64,000 bases of DNA from positions 62,001-126,000 of the forward strand of contig NW_002476204.1 of assembly GCF_000189635.1 (NCBI RefSeq). The letters run 5' to 3'. Shown here piece by piece: positions 51,501-63,700 of this stretch. The first letter of the stretch is position 1. The number at the start of each line of letters is the position of its first letter. The stretch comes from Tetrahymena thermophila SB210. Its lineage: Eukaryota > Ciliophora > Oligohymenophorea > Hymenostomatida > Tetrahymenidae. The translations under genes were made by a program, and so were the position numbers. Below the pieces are notes generated by a model, which saw nothing but the letters and a program-made list of their open reading frames with translations, was not told where the DNA came from and ran no database searches.

Positions 51501-54500
51501 GTATTTTAGTTGACAGATGAAAACTGGTTCAAAGTAGGTTTGGCCCATAACCACAAAAAGGAGTACTAGGATTTGCTTAATTCAGTAAATGATGTATTTG
51601 GAAAGCTAAATTTGATAGCTGGTTTTTCTAATCATGGAGACATTTGTTTTGCTAGTGATTAGATATTTAATCCTGTTAACATCGATCTTACTTTGAAAAC
51701 ATTTACATATAATTCTCTTAGCTAGTATCAGCTTAAAAATAATCCTATTTTTAACTTCTAACAACAATATTAAGTTGATGAATTCAGCTTTAGAACTTCA
51801 TTTAATAAAGGTTTTTGAGTTTTATTTTAATATTTCAAAATTCTAAAAATTATTATGAATAATAGAAAAGAGAAATGGTCAAGAAGTGTTAATCCCAGAA
51901 TATAACAACTTTTAGATGATTATAAATGGGCAATTCTTTAGAAAGATAGATTCATCTACTAACTTGAACATCTTAAATATTGTTTTCTTGTAAAGTAAGT
52001 TGACTACATTCTATTTTGGTCAGATCAGTATTAATAGTTACAGCTCTTAAATTCACTTTTAGCATGACATAGATGACCGTGAGCACGATACTATTAGTAT
52101 TCTTACTGAATTACCTGCTGACTCTATCACATTCTAAAGATAAGCCTTTAAAATGTTTAGTCAAGATAACCTTTAAAAGATTGTTCAAGGCATGTAGTTA
52201 GACCGTGGAGTACAGAACATTGAAAATGTTAAAATCTCTTAGATGTTAGTTACACTTAACTTGAAAGCCAATTCCTATCAAAGTATTAATTTTGTTTAAT
52301 TTGGTTAAATTAATTATAATAATAAAAACTATTTTAATCATAAAATAATTAAATTTAATTAATTTAATCTTATTTTCTAACTTGTTATTTTAATAATAGT
52401 AATTATGAATTATGACGAAATTGTTGATTTCTCTCTAAGCTTAAATTTGGACTTAAAAGGATGCTTTGGATGGATTATGATTCAAAAAGATTCTGCTAAT
52501 AATTAATTCTACCTTGAGTCAAATAGTTTAATTTGCTAAGTTGAGCAGTTCCCTGCTTATTGCAGACTTAACATTAAAAAAACAAATACAAATACATTAT
52601 ATTTCCTAAGGTTTGCTGATGACGAGTATCCTTTAAAGTAAGTAGATCAAGAAATATTTTATAAGATCAATGATTCTTCTTTGAATGCAAATAAATTTGA
52701 AGAAAGTTTGTAAGGTCTCATAGACTTTAATAGGACTTATCTTCACTAATTAAATATTTAACTCTTTTTCGAGCCTAAAATTGTTTATGAAGCTCAAGCA
52801 AAAGTTGGAGGAAAAGATTTTAAAACAATTGGAGAATTCAAAGCTAAATTGACTCGTATTAATGGAAGAATAAATACCTTTGCTTCATTTACTTTTGGAG
52901 CTGAAAACGTGAATAGTTTGTTCAAAATTGAAAAATCTGATTTAGTTTCCACAGTCCCTAAATCTTTATATGTTTTCTATTCAGAGTAATTAATTATTTT
53001 TTATCATTAAATTTGTTTGTTTTAAATATAAATAAATACAATATATTTAGATAAGACATAAATGTCAAAGACTTGCCATATCTTTCAAAAGGAGCATTCG
53101 GACCTTTAGATTAATAATAGTGGAGCTAAGGACCATACATCTAGTATGTATTTGATTTAGAGGATAACTGCAATATTGGCAAATTCTTAAATTACCACAA
53201 AACAGAAGTTAAAAACTTGCACTTGAAGGGTTATTTCAAAGATTAATTCATTTAGATTTCAGGTCCGATTGAAACTAAGGTAACTGTTGCAGCACCTATA
53301 GTCTTAGAAAATATATATTTGAATGTTGTTATAAATTTAAATGGCCAAGAAATCTATTAAGGAGATAACTTAAGTAAAGTGGAGAATCTATCGAATATTT
53401 AATTTGGCAGACTTTATCTCTCAGCTGAATTTAAATTGAATGTCTAGGAAAATGTTTAAATATAATTCTAAAGCATATTAAATTATTTGAATGTAAATTT
53501 ATTATTAATTAATTATTTCTAATATTTTTTCATTTATTGAATTTAATTAAATAATTAAAGGATGGATAAGGTTATCTTTTAGCAGAATCACCATAGCCTT
53601 GGGATAAAGCTTTAGATTAGGAAAATCTATTACTTAGTGAGATCATGTTCAAAGGAAATTTGAATGAAGATTTATTCAGAATTTAATCATTCACGTTAAA
53701 TTCTTTAAGTATGTTTGGTGATAACTGCTTTGTTGAACTAGCTACTGACCCAGTTCCAAGATTTGATAGCAATAAATGCTTCTTTGGTAATTCTCAAATT
53801 AAAGTCAACTTTAAGGATTACAGCTAGAATTTGTTTGTCTCTTATATAAATTAAATTAATCCTTAAAATGTCCTTCAAGTTTTGATGGGATATAATTAGA
53901 TTCAATTCGCAACTACAGTTTCAAAGGCTATCTCAAGTATGGAGTTCCCTAAAGGTTTAGCTGTTACTTACACAAAGTAAAGTATTAAAGATAATAACGG
54001 ATTGATACATATCCCTAAAGGTATTATTTTCTTAGTTTTAAAATAAAAATGTTTATCAACTCATAATTTTGATTTAAATGTTTTCATTTAATTTTTTTAA
54101 ATTATTTGATACATCATTAAGTTAGCTTTATTAATTATTCATTTATAAAATAGGATTTACTTTAACTGGACACGCTCAATTACTTGGCTTAAAAGGTCAT
54201 GTTGTACTTAATGTAAACCAAGATAAATATATGTTAGGAATTTTTAAATACGATGAGCTTACTCTAGCAGGAGGTAATATCGTGATAGTTGAAACAGAAG
54301 GCACTCAATAAAATAATATCATTTTAAGATTGCAAAAAGACAGTCCTAATTTAACAGAAATAGATTAAGTATTTTTCAATCCTAGAGCTTTCATTTTTAA
54401 CTTGTAAAGAAATATTTAAATTTCTGTTACTAAGGATTCTGGGTATGTGATTGAGGCTTTAGATAAGTTCTTTGGCTGTGAAAACGATATTGCAGTTAGA

Positions 54501-55796
54501 TTAACTGCTCCATTTAATTTAGATATTCAATAAAGTTTGTTTAAGCTTGTAGCCATGTTTACTCCATAACATTTGAAACGTATCAATCAAATGTTAATGA
54601 GCTTAACAAAGGAGTGGATGAACAAAACTCAATAATTATTTATAGATTTGGCTTAAAGAGTATCAGAAGTTTAAAAGGATTTGATTAATTTAAATAGAAT
54701 GCTCTGTGATAAAGAAACTTGCCCATATCATCAATAATGTATAGGAAATCCTCGTAGTGAATGTGTAAAATATCACTAAAAGTAAGTATGTGTTACTGAG
54801 TCTGTTATTTGCCTAGAAGAAAAGATAGTATGCAGTCTAGAATAGTAAATATGTTCTGAAACAGCTATTACCTGCACCTAGTTCAGTGCTACTGATCCAA
54901 CAATTTGTGAAAATTATTAGGAGAGCTGCGTTTAACAAATAACAAAGTGTAATTAATACACTTCTATATGTGTATCAGAAGAAATCAAAGTATGCACAAA
55001 GGTAAAATTTTAATTTATTAAAAAGTCTAATTTAAAAAACAAATTTTTTTTAAAAAGAACTAATATGTGGATGACGCAGAGAGATGTATTGAAAGATAAA
55101 TGGTTTGCGATGTAGAGCAAGTCAAAGATACAAATTGTTAGGAAGAATGTGAAAGAAAGAAAGAAGAATTCGAATTAAAGTCAGTCATATTTGAAAAGTT
55201 CACAAACGCCTTAAACAATTTCTAAAGAAGAAACTCAAAGTAAATTTTATTTTATTTAAAAAATTTATTAAATTTAAATAATTAAATGAAATTTAATAGA
55301 TTCAGCGAAATGGTCAATTATTCTCTCGACAACGAGGATTCTTTCGTTAGTATAATAGAAGGAAAATTCGAGTAAGAGTTAACTCAATTTGTTAGTGAGT
55401 AAAGTCTTTCAGTAAATTTCAATGTAAAGAGTTTCACAATAGTGGAAAAAGTTGGATAAGATATCTAAACTTATGTTATAGACAGATATGATTTTACCAA
55501 TGAAGAGTTGATGATTCGCAATCTCTTTAAATAGATGTAATTATACTGGGCTAGTAAACATTCAATTGATGATATATTGATTGCACCAGACTCAAATATT
55601 TAACTACATAACATTCTAAATAAAATTAATAAACTTGCTCAAAGCGATGCTGAAAGCGAAGAAATGATTGAACTTCTATGTAAAATAATTATCTTATTAA
55701 ATATTTTTTAATTTTTATTAATTTATTCATTTTTAAAAAGAATTAGGGGCAAATAAGAAAAACAATTTTAGCAAAGCTGAGAAAAAGAATAATTGA
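48578..55796 (+). CDS. very large predicted secreted protein: coiled coil, beta-rich region, Cys-rich segment
   Basis: Twelve-exon model: 48578-48677, 48794-48805, 48901-51386, 51453-51810, 51866-52282, 52400-52985, 53051-53453, 53561-54020, 54154-55001, 55058-55239, 55300-55679, 55741-55796; phases agree, 2095 residues. The N-terminus has a basic head, then FLVNILLISLLVGQANA, a signal peptide with an A-X-A site. Residues ~40-290 are polar and Q-rich. Residues ~290-525 are a continuous Glu/Arg/Gln coiled coil. An acidic, low-complexity linker leads to a long beta-rich region (~870-1780) with alternating hydrophobic strands such as GFTLTGHAQLLGLKGHVVL and TVAAPIVLENIYLNVVIN. Near 1790-1925 lies a Cys-rich stretch (CDKETCPYHQQC, then pairs such as VCVTESVICLEEKIVC). 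A helical C-terminus follows. I do not recognise the family. A secretory-granule or cell-surface structural protein would fit, by inference only. The 12-nt exon 2 is optional: skipping it keeps the frame. Confidence 0.85.
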
Positions 55797-56233
55797 TTTT
55801 GAATTTTTTTATTTTAAATTAAAGTATTTTCCATTTATTTCTACTATAAAATTTGTAAACTCAAAAAGATTTTATGTTTTTTGTGGTTGCACTTAAATTA
55901 TTTTCTAAATACAATTACATCAAATAAAAATTTTATTCGCTCATTTATTTCTTTATTATTTATAAGATGTATTTATTTTGATTTCATCATAACATTTATA
56001 ATTATTAATCTAAATAAGTCTGAAGTAAAGCATAAAGAATTTTATTGAAATATTAATAGCAAATATAAAATAAATTTTTTGTTTTAAATTAAAAATGCCA
56101 ATTTGTAAATAAAATTATTATTAATAAATTGCGAGAAATTTTTATCTATTTTTGAATGTTTTTATTTGTATTAATTTAATGCTATATACATTTATAATCT
56201 AGTACAAAATTTATAATTAGGACAAATCATTTA
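55797..56233. other. A/T-rich spacer
   Basis: 3' flank of the large gene; nothing else recognised. Confidence 0.55.
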
Positions 56234-56571
56234 ATGAAATCAACTAAACTTCTTATTTTGCTTATTTCATTATAGAGTTCATTAAATTATTAAAGATCTA
56301 AATCCATTTAAAGAGTTTCATATTTTTAATCTTTATCTACTGTAATTAGCTTTAATTAAAGGAAGCAGTCACCGTATTGTTTTACAGAGCTATTTGATGT
56401 TGCAACTATTGAATAATTAAAAAAAAATTGACTTCTAAAGAAAATTATTTCTTTTATTATCTAAAATGTTACTTGCAAAACGCCATTCAAGATCTGCTAT
56501 CTTTTTATCACATATAAATTCTTATATTTAAGCGGAAGCACTCATTTCTCCTTTTAACCTAAATTTATTGA
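56234..56571 (+). pseudogene. possible small secreted-protein gene with a frame break
   Basis: A start ATG opens MKSTKLLILLISLQSSLNYQ, a good signal peptide, followed by a polar region and PYCFTELFDVATIEQLKKN, then TGA at 56429-56431 (65 residues). Immediately after, in another frame, 47 more codons read like the natural continuation (LTSKENYFFYYLKCYLQNAI then QDLLSFYHIQ). The two frames meet at a run of nine A (56419-56427). The segment is visibly less A/T-rich than the spacers around it, as real genes are here. It may be a decayed gene, an assembly error in the A run, or a short 65-residue protein. No family is recognised. Confidence 0.5.
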
Positions 56572-57400
56572 TAAGCTTTATGCGATTATTATGATATTTA
56601 TATTTTTGATGAAAAATTTATTAATATTAAAATATTAAATAGATGAATAGATTGATTAATAGATACAAACATAAATACACTTACTATTAGAATCAAAAAA
56701 TCTTTTACTAATTTTGTGAATTTTTATTAAAGAAATAAGAAACATATGAAAATGATATTTTTTTATTTTTCTGATCTATTTATTAATAATATTTTATTAA
56801 AATTTAGCAAATTTTGCTCAAAACTAACTAATTAATTTAAATTATTTGAAAAATTTAATCTTATTTTGCTTAAATTATGAATATTTTTGATTAACTAAGT
56901 AACCAAAGATATAAAATAAATTATATTTTCTTTTACTTGATATGTAAAATCAAATATTGTGAAAATTGAATACAGCAAGTAATTTTTTAATTATTATTTT
57001 TATCTTTTTTTTGTGTTTGTTTTTTTAAATTTTTACAAATAAAAAAATAATAATTTACAAATCATTTTCTACAGTGAGATTTTGTTGAAATATATATTAT
57101 AAATTAAATATTAATAAGAACTCAATCGTTATCATCTCTTTCATCAAAGACAGTGTCTTTAAAAATTTTATGCTATAGTGGATATATATTTTCTATTTAC
57201 TCTATGTGTAAAATCAAATATTATGAAAATTGAATACAGCAAGTAATTTATTTAATTAATATTTTTTCATTTTTTTGTGTTTGTTTTTTAAAATATATAT
57301 TTACAAATATATAAATAATATTTTGTTATTTACAAATCAATTATCTACAGTTAGATTTTTTTGAAATAATAGATAAATAAATTTAAATATTAATAAGGAT
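56572..57400. other. spacer containing a duplicated gene end
   Basis: A/T-rich. From about 56945 on it is a tandem copy of the 3' end and 3' flank of the neighbouring minus-strand gene; see the repeat entry. Confidence 0.6.
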
Positions 57401-57480
57401 TCAATCATTATCATCTCTTTCATCAAAGACAGCGTCTTTAAAAATTTTATGCTGTTGTGGATATATAAAATCTGCATAGT
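56945..57480. repeat. tandem duplication of a gene's 3' end
   Basis: Two copies in direct orientation, about 56945-57207 and 57208-57480, spaced by about 264-278 bases. Shared phrases include AAATCAAATATT(G/A)TGAAAAT, GAATACAGCAAGTAATTT, TTTTTGTGTTTGTTT and ATCATCTCTTTCATCAAAGA. The right-hand copy contains the last ~25 codons of the gene ending at 57401 (minus strand). The left-hand copy is an unused duplicate of those codons plus 3' flank. Confidence 0.8.
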
Positions 57481-59670
57481 GAGTTTTTAAATTATCAAAT
57501 TCGTCTGCAGTTAAAGGTTTCTTTTCATTTTCTTCATCCTTATAATCGAATTCATCCTCTTTTTCAATATATTGTTAATTCTTTTCTAAGCCTCTGAATC
57601 TATAACTAAAATTTTCCCAATAATATTATCTAGGATATTCTAATATAAATATACTACCACCTTCTCCTATAACACCTACACAGCCTTCCCATCTCATATT
57701 TTATACAAAATTTCTTGGTTTATCAGCTTGAAGGATAACAATTTGTCTCTTAGAAGTCTTTAAATTTAAGAAGCACAAAGAGCAATTTAAATGAGTGTTA
57801 TCGACTAAAAGAAAAAATATTTGAATAATATAAATAAATGTATCAAAAATAATTACGATAAACAAAGTATTCAGACTTTTCTTTATCAAAAGGATCTCTC
57901 CAAAACATAGGATTCATGTATCTCTTTGTTTGGTCTTGACTCTAAATAAAATAAAAATTGATATCAACAATTAATCTTTGTAAATAAAATTTAAATGTTT
58001 TTTGATAGAATAAAATTATTTGATTCAATATATTATTAATATGGTGAAAACTCATTTCTAATTTAAATGATTTTCTTTAAATCATTATTAGGTAAAATGA
58101 TCTTCAAATTAAATTCTTAGTCATTATAAAATAAAGTTAAAATATTACTAGATACTCTTCGGGATAAGTACAAATTTACTTTTCAGAATTTATTTAGAAA
58201 AGATGCATAAATTTTTTATCCAAAACTAGTGCAAATTTGTCATTTTAAATGTTAGAGCACATTTAAACAAATTACATATCATACTCATGGAGTTCATTTA
58301 ACTCTAATCTATTTAAAAGACTGAATGAAACTTCTTTTTCTTCACTCAATTTTATTTCATAAATAACAATTTATCGGTTTACAAAGCCTAAAATAGTTTT
58401 TTTTGTTTTTGAACATCTTTATTTTAAGAATGTCGCATAACTATTAGAGTCTAACAATTTGGTCTCTACTTCTCCATTTATTCCATCGTTATTGTTGTTG
58501 TTATGGGTGCTATTGTTGATACTAATATTAGTCCCACTTTAAAGTGCTAAATTATTTCTTTCATTTGCTTTCTATTTATAAGATTAGTTTCCTTTGTTTG
58601 AGCTCTTTTTGAAATTAAGATTATTGCGACTGGTATTGTTTATTGAAAGGTTTCCTTTTTTTGAAATTTTACTATTTCCTTCAACTATGTTTTCTTCTTC
58701 TGGGATAATCTATCCAGAGAGATTATGAATATCTTCCATTTCTTCCTCATCCTCCTCATCTCCGTTCTCTGATTTATCTTCATCTTCTCCTTCATTATCT
58801 TCGTTTTCTTATTGTTAAAAAAAATCTTCATCACTTTCTTACTCCATATCTTAAGCTCCTCTTTATTTTGCCTTCTACTGTTAGTTCAAGTTATTTATTT
58901 TAGAGTTTTTAATTCCAACCATATTAATTTTAGATCCTTGTTCTATCTAAACATCTCCTTAATTATCATCTTCTTTAACACTATCTTCAGCATTTAACCT
59001 GTTTTTACTTAACAATTAATTTCATAAATATACCAGCACATTCTGCTAACTAAATTATTTTTTTAACTCAATTATTATAATTTAAAATTAAGCGCCTTAA
59101 ATAGTCGTTTAATTTTAATACTATCAAGATAAAATTTAGTAAATTCTATATATTTGTATACTTGTATTGCATTTAACTAGATACAGATTTAGGAAATTTA
59201 GTATCTCCATCTTCGGATTCTGTTTAGTCACTTTGAAAATCTTCCTCTAAATTATCATTCGAATTTACAATTTAAACTTCTATACTTTATCCTTCTTCTA
59301 TGAATATATTTTTAAGTGTTTTTATATTTCCATATTCAATACTTTTCTATCCAAAAATAAAAAAGTTTTTGCTGAATGGATCCATTTCAATAAAAGAAAG
59401 CTTTTCCTGCAGCTATAGGCGATATATTGGTTTGGTATTTTTAGGTTCGCTGATCCTTATAATTAAAAAATCACCATAATTTTTAAGATAAACACCTAGA
59501 TAATTAGAATTTTTTAAAAATCTCATAATAACATCTCCACATTTATAATAAGCACTCTATTTAATTGAATTTTCTATTTTAACATAGTCCTAAATATTAA
59601 TCTCAGTCAATTAATTTCTAGTAATTGCGTCATAAATGGAAAGCTTTAAGTTACTAGCTAGCACAGCCAT
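57401..59670 (-). CDS. propeller-like (WD40-type) protein with acidic central region
   Basis: Four-exon model: 59162-59670, 58149-58998, 57857-57941, 57401-57804; phases agree, 615 residues. The N-terminal ~150 residues show blade-like strands (YYKCGDVIMRFLKNSNYLG, LKNYGDFLIIRISEPKN and MDPFSKNFFIFG). A long acidic and Asn-rich insert follows (DEDFFQQQENEDNEGEDEDK, then NSTHNNNNNDG). Blades resume with ILGFVNRQIVIYEIKL, KFALVLDKKFMHLFQIN, YFVYLDNTHLNCSLCFLNL and CVGVIGEGGSIFILEYP. The tail is acidic (VFDERDDND). Individual WD dipeptides are not conserved, so the repeat class is a guess based on strand rhythm. Exon 1's donor and the third intron were chosen because they restore phase; the third splice gives a very convincing strand across the join. 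The function is unknown; such proteins usually scaffold complexes. Confidence 0.78.
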
Positions 59671-60628
59671 TATAGTTTGATACTAATTGATTTCTACATG
59701 TTATGCATTCTTTATTTCATTAAATATTTTATATTGGTCAAATTCTATTTGCTTTTCAACTATAAAATAGAAACAATAATAAAATAAATTATATTTCCAT
59801 TCATTCCCTTAAAACAATTTATACTTTACTGCTATCTAGGTTATAAGTTTCCCTTTGAATTTTACATTGCTTATTATTTTAATAATCAAAAACTTAAAAA
59901 GAAAATTAAACTATATCTATTTGGTTATCACCAATATTTATTAATAGATAATAATTTATTATAAATATATATTTATATGATAAAATATCTATCTAGCACA
60001 TTAAAATTGCATTTAAAACTATAATTAAAATGTATTTTTAGTAAACAAAAAGAAAGCCTCATAAATATAATATTCTATAAAATATAATTCAAAATTTATA
60101 ATAAATTTAAGATTTTATCAATCAACATATTTCTAATTATAATAAAATTTTTAATTCATTTTTAAATAATAATTTAAATTAATGATTAAAAAACTCAATT
60201 ATAAAAAAATTATTAAATTTACTGCTAAATTATTTAAAATTTAATTTAACTTTAGATAGATAAATAAATAGATTGGTTTATAGTTTAGTGTCTAATTTTC
60301 TAATTTTAGTCATATAGTAATAATTTTGCGAAATCAAAATGTATAAATTATCTATTGTTTAAATTGAATGAGTGTAAAATTTATAATATTCTGATCTGAT
60401 ATTCTCATTCATATTACTAATTTTTTGTGATCTCTATTAGAAATATGAATAAAACAATATTCTAACTGTATAGTAGAAATAATAAAAAAGATAAAGAAAT
60501 TAATTAATTTTATATGTTAAATAATTTATTTTAAAATATGCTTTGTGAAAATACATTCTTTCTTTATTTGAAAAATATAAAACAAAAATAAATTTAATTA
60601 AAATAATTAATTTGCTTTCAAATAGCCC
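59671..60628. other. A/T-rich spacer
   Basis: Promoter side of the propeller-like gene and 3' flank of the kelch gene. No gene is seen. Confidence 0.6.
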
Positions 60629-62249
60629 TCAATCTAAAAATAATTTAGGTTAGCATACGACATGATCATCAAAATATTCATTTATTTCATTTGTGTAATC
60701 ACAATCTAATATTTTCTCAAAGACGACTTCTTTATCATTAACTTCTAATTCAAAACATTCTAATTTAAGCTATGGAACTCCACCATAGACATAAAAACAT
60801 TCTTTACCCTTGTAGGTGCTTTTAGAAATTACTTCTCCGTTTCTTACTTATAAACTTGATTCTAAAGCATTAATTTGCCATTTTTCTCCTGCAATTTCAA
60901 TTTAAAACACTTAAACAGATTATTTTGCTTCATCACTGTCCTATTTTAAACTTGTTCCTCCTATCAAAAGCAGTTGATTTTTGTAAGACAAAAGCTTAAG
61001 TTGATGATTTACTAAGTAGTTGAAGGAAGGTTTTAATTTTCTTTTGAAAGTTAACTTTTCCCATACTGGATTTTCAGCAGCAGTATTGAGTCTTTCTAGA
61101 GTTGTATATTCAAATCCGTTTTATTCGTCATTGAAGTTAGTCTTTTAAAATAAATATTTTAGTTACTTTTAAGTTAATTTTATTTTAAATAATATTATTT
61201 ACTGTGTTACCACCAATAACATAAATGAAATCACCCAAGGAAGCTGCACTTAAGTTAATACGAGGAAGATTCATCTTAGGCATTTCTGACCAAGTATCAC
61301 TTATAATATCATAAGCATACACTGTGTTTAGCAAAACTTATTAGCAAACTCCTCCAAATACATATACCTTTCCTTTGTGGAAGATGCTAGCATGATTACT
61401 CAAACATTTTGGCATGTTATCTAAATATTTTGCAGTAAATTCATACTATTCTTCTTCAGGATTAAATTTGAAAACAACTTCAATTACTTCTGAGGAGTAA
61501 GGGGAGTATTAATTAAAAATAAGTGCATCTTCAGGCAAATCTTCTTTTTATCTGTATTCTATGTTATTTTCCTCACAATATTTCTTATCTAGCTTTACCA
61601 TTTCTTTTTCACATTTAAGTTTTAATTTATGGATTTCATTCTATAAAATTTAAGCAAACAACTTCTTTTAGTTTTCAAATTCACCCTCATCTTCCCAAGC
61701 AACCTCACTCTATTTGATTGTTGAAGCTTTTTCTACAGCTTTAAGCATTCTGATTCTCTATCCTTGTTCTGACTCTCCTTCTTGCTTTGATTGAAGCAAT
61801 TTTATATATTCTTGATATTCCTTTACTTTCTGTTTACATTATTTACTCAAAACATTCTTTTGTTAAAATACTTAGATGTAGTCTAAATTCATCTTAACAC
61901 CTCCAGTAAGAATATATCTGCTTTGGGAAATCCTACAGCATGAGCTATACAGATTCCAGTCTAAAGGTTAAACTTCATTTTCATCTGAGCTCTTTATATC
62001 CTCAGGGAAGAAAGAACAAGGAGATTCATAATCTTGAATTTCGTAGAATGTGAAATTATAGTATGGGACACCTTTGCTGTTCAATTGGCTCTCGTTTATA
62101 GAATCCATAAACTATTAGTAATTTTATTCAACTAAAAATTGCTTAACATCTTCATCTTGACTATCCTTAACTTTGATGTAAGGTTATGATAAACAAACAA
62201 ATCCCTTAGTGCGATCAAATTAGACTTCTTCCTTTAATTCTTCAGCCAT
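60629..62249 (-). CDS. kelch-repeat protein
   Basis: Two exons (61203-62249 and 60629-61141) with a 61-nt GT-AG intron; 519 residues. Kelch signatures are clear in the middle: GKVYVFGGVCQQVLLNTVYA then YDIISDTWSEMPKMNLPR, followed by LGDFIYVIGGN, where the intron falls in a typical inter-strand place. Further blades are SYKNQLLLIGGTS, then WQINALE, and CFYVYGGVPQLKLECFELEV. Before the propeller are an N-terminal region with RISQSRYILTGGVK (an outlying blade) and a charged helical segment near 150-260. The fold is a beta-propeller used for protein binding. There is no BTB, F-box or other partner domain, so the pathway is unknown. It is transcribed in the same direction as the propeller-like gene downstream of it. 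Confidence 0.9.
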
Positions 62250-63299
62250 CCTATCCTTTTGATATGCTTAATTATTCAAATTATTTAAACAATATTTAAT
62301 CTAAAGTTAATTAATTTATTTATTTTAAAATAAATTTTTCTATCTAACACTAATTATCAAGCAAGCAAGCAAGTACTTACCTCTAATCTAAATAAATTAA
62401 TAATAGATAGATAGACATCGGATTTTAATTAAAATAAAAAGTATCTAATCTAAATCTTATATTAAAAGTTTTCATTATATATTTTCAAAATAAAAATCAG
62501 TGCTAGTTGAGGAATGAATCTATCAATATTTCTTCCTTAATTTCAACAAAAAAATTTAAGGAAATATTTTTGTTTAATTAATTTCTAGTTTTTAGCAATT
62601 TATCAAATTTATTATTTCTTTATTTAAATAATGAAATAAATAAATGTTTAATTTTATTAAGTTATGGGTAAATTTTAATTCTAAATCAATAACTTACTTA
62701 CTTACTTAATAATTTAATTTTGTGTATTTTAATAAATTTAAATAAAATATTTAAAATATATGATTAATGATTAAAAAATAACCAAAAAATAAATCCAAAA
62801 AATAATATATTTTTAAAAGAAAGTCATTTTATCAAATTTTTATTATTAAATGTAAGAGTTGATAAGGATGGACTTTTATACCAATTTTTTTCATTTAAGT
62901 TTCCAATATATAGTTTTTCCAAATATCACACTTTATATAATTATCATTTGCATGAATATATTTATTTGCATTCCCCTATTCCATTCCATCTGTCATTCAA
63001 CTATAAACTTAAAAAATTTTTTCTATATTTTATTTGTTTTCAAACTATTCACACCAATCACATATGTATATTTTCAGAAACTAGACCTGTAACTATAACT
63101 TATTTTGCTTTCATTAATTTCAACAGACAGTAGGAATAAATAATTTTACATAGTTGTTTGCAAAATTATGCTTTTTATTGCCTTTGTTTAAATTACTCTT
63201 TACGTATTAGCTATTTTAAATACAATTATTTTATTGAAATTTTAAATTAACTTAATATAAGAATTACTAATGAATTTTTAAATTAATTTCATTCACTTA
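62250..63299. other. A/T-rich spacer
   Basis: Promoter side of the kelch gene. The minus strand at about 62860-63140 contains faint MORN-like phrases (RWNGIGECK) among stops, possibly more of the relic listed at 63300-63540. Otherwise nothing is seen. Confidence 0.5.
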
Positions 63300-63540
63300 A
63301 GATTAAAAGTTATCATTTTTCCACTTAAAAATCCTACCATTATCATCAATAAATTTACCCACTCTATTCCACCCGTTATTAAGCCAAAAACCAATATACA
63401 ATTATTTATTACTTTTTCTATTATAGCAGTGTCCAAAACCTTCAAATTTTCATTTTTATAGTACCCTTTTATTTTTAAATTAAATAAGCTTCTACAGAAT
63501 GTGTTAATTACTCCATTTTACTTATATTCTTGCCATTTAA
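63300..63540 (-). pseudogene. MORN-repeat-like relic
   Basis: The minus strand encodes a run very like MORN repeats: GYYKNEN in one frame, then FEGFGHCYNRKSNK, LYIGFWLNNGWNRVGKFID and DNGRIFKWKNDNF in the next. The two parts differ by one base in frame near 63450, and I find no start codon or convincing upstream exon. It is probably a degenerate fragment of a MORN-repeat gene, a large family in ciliates. A real gene with an unseen intron is less likely, because no GT-AG pair is available at the join. Confidence 0.45.
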
Positions 63541-63700
63541 TTATGTTTTATTATTTTTATATTTAGTTCCTACACTCATAGAAGTAGATCTAAATCATTC
63601 ATTTTTAGAAATATAAATATTTAAAAATATCACTTATTCATTAACTTAAAGAGTTTGTATAGTTTTTTAATTCATAACTATTTCTAGTTAATTAAATCTG

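Noticed and set aside
62859-63133. Two plus-strand hydrophobic frames
   Set aside because: No coding character, and the minus strand of the same area carries faint MORN-like traces instead.
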